Source of the DNA: Echinometra lucunter
Taxonomy: Eukaryota > Echinodermata > Echinoidea > Camarodonta > Echinometridae
DNA length: 64,000 nt
Reading direction: 5' to 3'
NCBI GenBank assembly: GCA_029962745.1
Contig: CM057155.1
Coordinates: 32,042,378-32,106,377 of the forward strand
How positions within the stretch are numbered: the first letter of the stretch is position 1; the number at the start of each line of letters is the position of its first letter. The position numbers were made by a program, and so were the translations under genes. The notes beneath the pieces were generated by a model. It was not told the origin of the DNA. It did not search any database and saw only the letters and a list, made by a program, of their open reading frames with translations. Shown in pieces: positions 29,101 through 35,100 of this stretch.

Positions 29101-32100
29101 GAGGAGGAGCAGGAGGGCAATGATGAATATCCCTTTGAATATATGCTGTGACATGAAATGCACACTTATTTCATTCTGAGACAATAACATAATGTACATA
29201 ATTCCAGGATACAAAGAAGGTGGCGAACACCCGAAAAGCGGTGCTTGTGTTGGGGACGCCAAAGAAATAACATATCAAATTCGATCTGAAGTATTTTAAA
29301 GAGTAAATCACGTATGATAAAACACACTGTTCAACAATTCGTCCCTTGTTGCATCATTCCCTACACACAGATCGACCGTTTGATACCTGTGGCAGGACGC
29401 GAGCAGATGCAGAACTTCTCGCACCTGTTCAGCAACCACACCCGCAAGAACTTCAATGACGGCCATCTCTGGTTCTCCATCATAGGACGTCCTCCTGGCA
29501 GTCGATTCACCAGGGTGCAGAGGGCCGCCTGCTGTCTCATGTTCCTCTGGTTGGAGATGCTCGTCAATATCATGTGGTACAAGTCCAGCCCACCCCCGGC
29601 GGCGAATAACCCCATCGAGATTGGACCCCTGAGTCTCTCTCCCGCTCAGGTAACCCGTTTTTTCCTCATTTTCGACACCTTGTTGGTAGAGCATGCTGGA
29701 TCTACTTTAAGTATAAAGGAGAGGAGGGGGCGCTGATGGTGATGTTGGTGGGGCATGATAAGCGGTAGAGGGTGTTGGGCTGATGTTTTTGTTGGTGGTG
29801 TATGGTACAGTAAGCTAGTATAAAGGAAGAGGGTGCTGATTGTGTTGCTGGTGTTGTAAATATTGTAAGTTTTATCAATGGCAATGATGCTGATGATGAA
29901 AGTATGGAATATGATTTAGGGGTGTGTTGGTAGACAGCTAGATAGTCATGATAATGGTGGAGATTGTTGTAGTATGACCATAATGGCTTGATGATGCATA
30001 ATGGCTCTGGCGTTGGAAATGTTGGAAATGTCAGCGGTGTTGTTAGTAATAGAATATGGTGACGATGGGCAGTTTAATGACTTCGTTGCTTGTGGTGGTG
30101 AGAGTAGTGTTGTCACTGATGTCGACGTTTTGGATTTATTGGTCTTGGAGTTTTGTTGGGACGGTGATGATGAAGGTAGCAATAATAACAGTTTTGAGTT
30201 CACTAGAAGAAAGTCCAGGCATGGCCCTACGCAGCGGGGGGGGGGGGGGCAGTTGTCTCACCAGAAATTTTGAAAACTTACATTTTTTGACTGAAAATTT
30301 TCACGAAATTCACCCAAAGTCTGCACCAAACCCTTCAATTTCACTTTAAAAAATGCAAAATCGCCCCCATGACGAGCTTGGTCGCTTCGCTCCCTTACTT
30401 TCGAGTTTCTTCGAAAATTTGTTTGCGTCTTGCCCCCCCCCCCCGAAAAAATTTTCTGTGTACGGCCCTGAGTCCAGGGTAGTGGTGGAGGCGGCCACGG
30501 AGGCGATGGCGATGGCAGTGTTTGTGCTGAGGATAGTGTTGATGATGGTGATGATGATCCCGACGGCACACCATTTCGTGCATGCTGAAAACTTTCATTT
30601 TTTCCCCCTATAGATCAGCATTGGTGTCCAGGCTAATCTCATCGTTTTCCCAGTATCCCTCCTGGTTGTCCAATTCTTCCGCAAGTCCCGGCCGAGGAAG
30701 AAGCGAGAGTCGCGTATCAAGTTAGCAGCACTTGTCAACAAACCCAAGCCTGCTCGACGACTGAAGCGTAAGCATCGCAAGACTGCACCCGCCAACTACT
30801 CCAAGCTAGAAGATTTTGTACGTATAGGATCGAACCAAGCAATTATTCTCCCCTAAAGATATCTTCTCCATAAATAAGAGAAATGAAATATGTATTATTT
30901 GAGATTTGAGAAAAACATGAATAAGAAGAAATAAATGTATGATACAGTAAATGAATGAATAACACGTAGAACACACTGTTTTTTTTTTTAGTATGTGTGT
31001 ATACATTATAATGTTTTCATACTTACAATATGTGAACTAATTCACCATCGTTTTGATTACACAATGGAAATGAGAGAGAGAGAGAGACAGAGAGATAATT
31101 CTCGCATTTCACAATCCTTGGGCCCTCATTCGGTTCAGTTGCAACAGTCACCCTAGCGCGTTAATTCTGGGAGATGGGTCGACAACTGTACCTTCAACAC
31201 TATGCACTACTCGCCTTTTACGCTCCTATTATAGCTATTCTAAGTAATTACAGACTTCTGACACTTCATATTTTCTCTTGGCTCTCGCTAACTTTTTCCT
31301 TACAAATCCTCCTTCTTTCCTGCGCTTGGAATTTCTTGGTCAGTTAAATATTTCTTCAAATGGTCAACTCTCACTCGCGGCATCTGCTATCTTAGCAATA
31401 TTTGTCGACACGCGAGTGGGGAAATGGGCCTCTCATGGTACGGACGTTGGTGGCGCATGCATTGTGAAACGCGAGAATTAACAGACGGAGATTTAGATGA
31501 ATGTGCGGAGGGGGAGAAATTAATTTTGGTTAAGAAAATGTAAGGATAAAATATAGTTAAAAATAAGGAAAATTGTTATCATGAACCACGGTGTCGCTAG
31601 CACTTACAACGTACTCGGGCTATCGCATTCTTTCTTCTTCCATTCTCCTATGTCATGACATGCATATTCATATTCATCTTCCCATTTCCGACTCATCTTC
31701 TGATTCCATCTCGAAGGCATCACCGAGTCGTATCGTCCTCGAAGAGAGCAATAGGCCGACAATGATGAAGAACCCGACGGCTGGTACGAGGGCCGAACCG
31801 AGCCTCGTCGTCCCGCCCGTTCCTGGTACCTACGACGAGACGGCTGTCCAAGGAGGTAGAGGAGCGGGATACTTCGGCGGGGATTCGTCTCCGGTTCCAC
31901 AAGGATCAGGAGATGCAACTGTAAGAATCACACTCCATTGTGTTTGTTCTCTTGTAATTTTTGGTGTTACAATTGCAGAAAAATATATGTTGATTGTTGC
32001 TAATAAAGGAGTTTACATGAAATTGGTATAGTAGTCATGGTAGTGACATGTAATATCCGAACAAATTACAAAAAAAAAACAACAAAAAAAAACAAACAAC

Positions 32101-35100
32101 AGACGGATAAATCGATCATGAGTTAAGCAAACAATCAACAATTTTTGCTCTAAACATATGAATTATTCAATAATTTCATCATCGATGTCATAAAATCAGT
32201 TGATAAGCGGAACAGTTAACCAATCGGCTATTCAATCAGGAAACCTATCAATAAGTTAATCGGTTTCCAATTCAACCGGTCAACCCAGTAATCCTTAATG
32301 GGTTTATGACTCTGGAAAGACATTTAAAATATCGGGGGCCCCCCTTGCATAAAACTTACCATTGATGATAACTTTGCTATCAGTGGTAACGTCCATGGAA
32401 ACCTTGAATTTGATAGGCTGTTGAGCAATGTTACCATGGTAGTTCCTATCGATGAGGTACCATTAAAGGCAAGTTTTAAGCAACGGGGCTCAGGAAAGTG
32501 CTAGACGAGCGGTTGAAAACTGAAAAGGGGTCTGGCTGAAATAAAATGTTTCTAATTTCCTTGTGAAGATCATTTTTTTTTTTTTTACTAAAGATGGAAA
32601 ACATAATCTTGGAAAAAATAAAGTATCTTTGACACAGAGTTTCATAAATCTTCTTTATAGGTTCTGATCCAACCAGACAAGCCGAAGAGACGCCAGAAGT
32701 TCTCCTTCCCTTGGTGGTGCGTTATTGTCGCATGGGTGGTCTTGATATTATCCACGGCGGCTGCTACCACCTTCGTCATCTTCTACGGCATCCAGTTCGG
32801 TAATGCTGAAACCAGTCAGTGGCTCTGCTCAATCATTGTGTCGTTCGTCTTTGGTATTTTCCTCACTCAGCCTCTCAAGGTATTTTTATTTATCTTTTAT
32901 TTTATTTTATTTTATTTTATTACTATTATTATTATTATTATTATTATTATTTTTTTTTTTTTTTTTTTTTTTTTTGGGGGGATGAATATTACATAATTGT
33001 ATCCCGGTGTTGTCACTCTTAATTCAAAGGTGTAACCATGATCGTTCGGCAACCCAGAATTTGACCCCTGTTTCGCGGTGTTTCGAGTATATTTTCAGCA
33101 ATTTTTACCTCTATTTGGCACAAAACGGGTACAAATTGGCCTTTTCAAACACCCCTATTTTTCGCATTCCAAGTACACTTTTTGCAAACAAGGACCAGAA
33201 AAAACCACCCTTTTTTCAATTTCGAGTGGAGGTTTACAAGCTCAAAAACACCCTTTTTTTTAATTTCGAGTACAAGCTCATGAAAACAACCCTTTTTTCG
33301 AAATCGCAAACATGCTCAAAAAGGGCCTCTTTTTACGCGAAATTTCGAACGATCATGCGTACACGAAGTCAATACAGAGTGACAACACCAGGAATTGTAC
33401 TTATCACTGTTTATGTATACCGGTATAGCATATTGTGAATTTACGTGGCTAGTCAACTTTTCTGCGTTAAAAGGCAGGGGTGTATAGGTTTAGTGGATGA
33501 GGACCCAGATTGTAAACCACAAATATAGGATTGGAATCTTTGCCGCAGCACTAGGGTCCTTTGGTAAGACATTGGACTGGGTTTGCTGGACTTGACAAAG
33601 GTTTAGTAAGAGGCAACTTTAGGGTATCTCATGATATGATTCATTGTATGCAGGGCATTGTGTTGTTGTATTTACTACATTATCCTTTTCATTTCATATA
33701 AAACATAACACAACAGCAACAGTAAAAGTTCATTTTTTGAATGGAAATCTTGAAGATGGAATGATTGAGGGGTTATCCTGTTTGCCGATGTTAAGCGCTA
33801 TGACTGATCTTACGTCATAGTGCAATGATTCACAGTCCTAGAACGCAACGCCATGTATCTGAAACAGTTGAAAGTTTACTTTTTTAAATGTTCTTTCTCC
33901 GTTTTCAGATCCTTTTGGTTGCAACCTTCATCGCCTGCATCATCAAGAGTCCTAACGCCGACGAGGACACCGAGATGGAAGAGGACGAAGAAGAATTCGA
34001 ACTCGGAAACGATGAGGAGTATCTTCACACTGTCTCTGGTAAGACCCCGTGACATTGACCTTGTTATCAAGGCTTTGGGAAACTGCCCGTTTTAGTCCAA
34101 TGCCATAAATGCCAATTTGTTCATTCTATTATCATATCTATTCGTCTCATCGCACGTCGCTTAAAACGAGGTTTGCCTACTTACATTTTTCTATTTGGTC
34201 TAATTATCTAGTCGTTTTTTTCAGCTCGTTTCCTTTTTAAAGGACGACAAGCTACATAATAGACATAAGAACAAGTGCTAATTAACTAAAATCGGGATGA
34301 GTAATTATTCATGAAACAAAATTTTACATGATACGGAACATGTGTTTTTCTTGCTGAAATAGAAATGATTTCTTTACTCCAAGCAATTATAATTCCCGAA
34401 AGAGTTAAGAGTTTATCTTTATTGTGAACCCTTTTCTAAATCATGACTCTGTGTAGTAGTGCAGTGAAACTGTGGAATCTCTAACCTGAATTAATTTTCA
34501 TGAATTTATGTAAGCCTGGTATGGAAAATATTTGCTTCGGAATTATGAACCTTCGGATATCTAACATGCTCAAAAGTACATGCCCCTTTTTACATTTTGT
34601 TTTGTGCAATCTTATTCTATTTTTATTCACTTCTTCGATCTAATTCCCTTAACATTCTCTCAAATCAACTTCAACCAATCCCAAGGTCACGTCACGAACA
34701 AGAAGCGCAAGCTGCCTTACAAGCCACCTGATCCCGAGGCACTCGAGCGAGCCAGAGAACAACGCCTCAAGGAGATTAAAATGTACGCCATATTCCGAGA
34801 GATCTTCTTCTATGTGGTCTATCTTTGGGTTGTCCTCGTTATCAGCTATGGGAACTCCGACCCTTCGGCCTATCGCATGCAGGAGGACCTCTTCAACGAA
34901 CTGGCGGTTGGTCCTGACGGTGCGCATCCCTTTATCAAGGCAGGTTCGATTGTTTAGGTTTAAAGGTAGTTTCGTGTATTTGAATTCAAATAAATCATAG
35001 GATTGATAAAGTACCTAGGGTCCTGAAGAAAGGCATTTCAAATGGTGAGACATCTTGGTGTAACTGATGAATCGTTAGCAACAGCAAGCGTCTGTGCCTC

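Noticed and set aside
34940..34950. GT donor at 34944 for exon 35
   Set aside because: It would enter exon 36 in a frame with an early stop; the GC donor keeps the conserved polycystin text.
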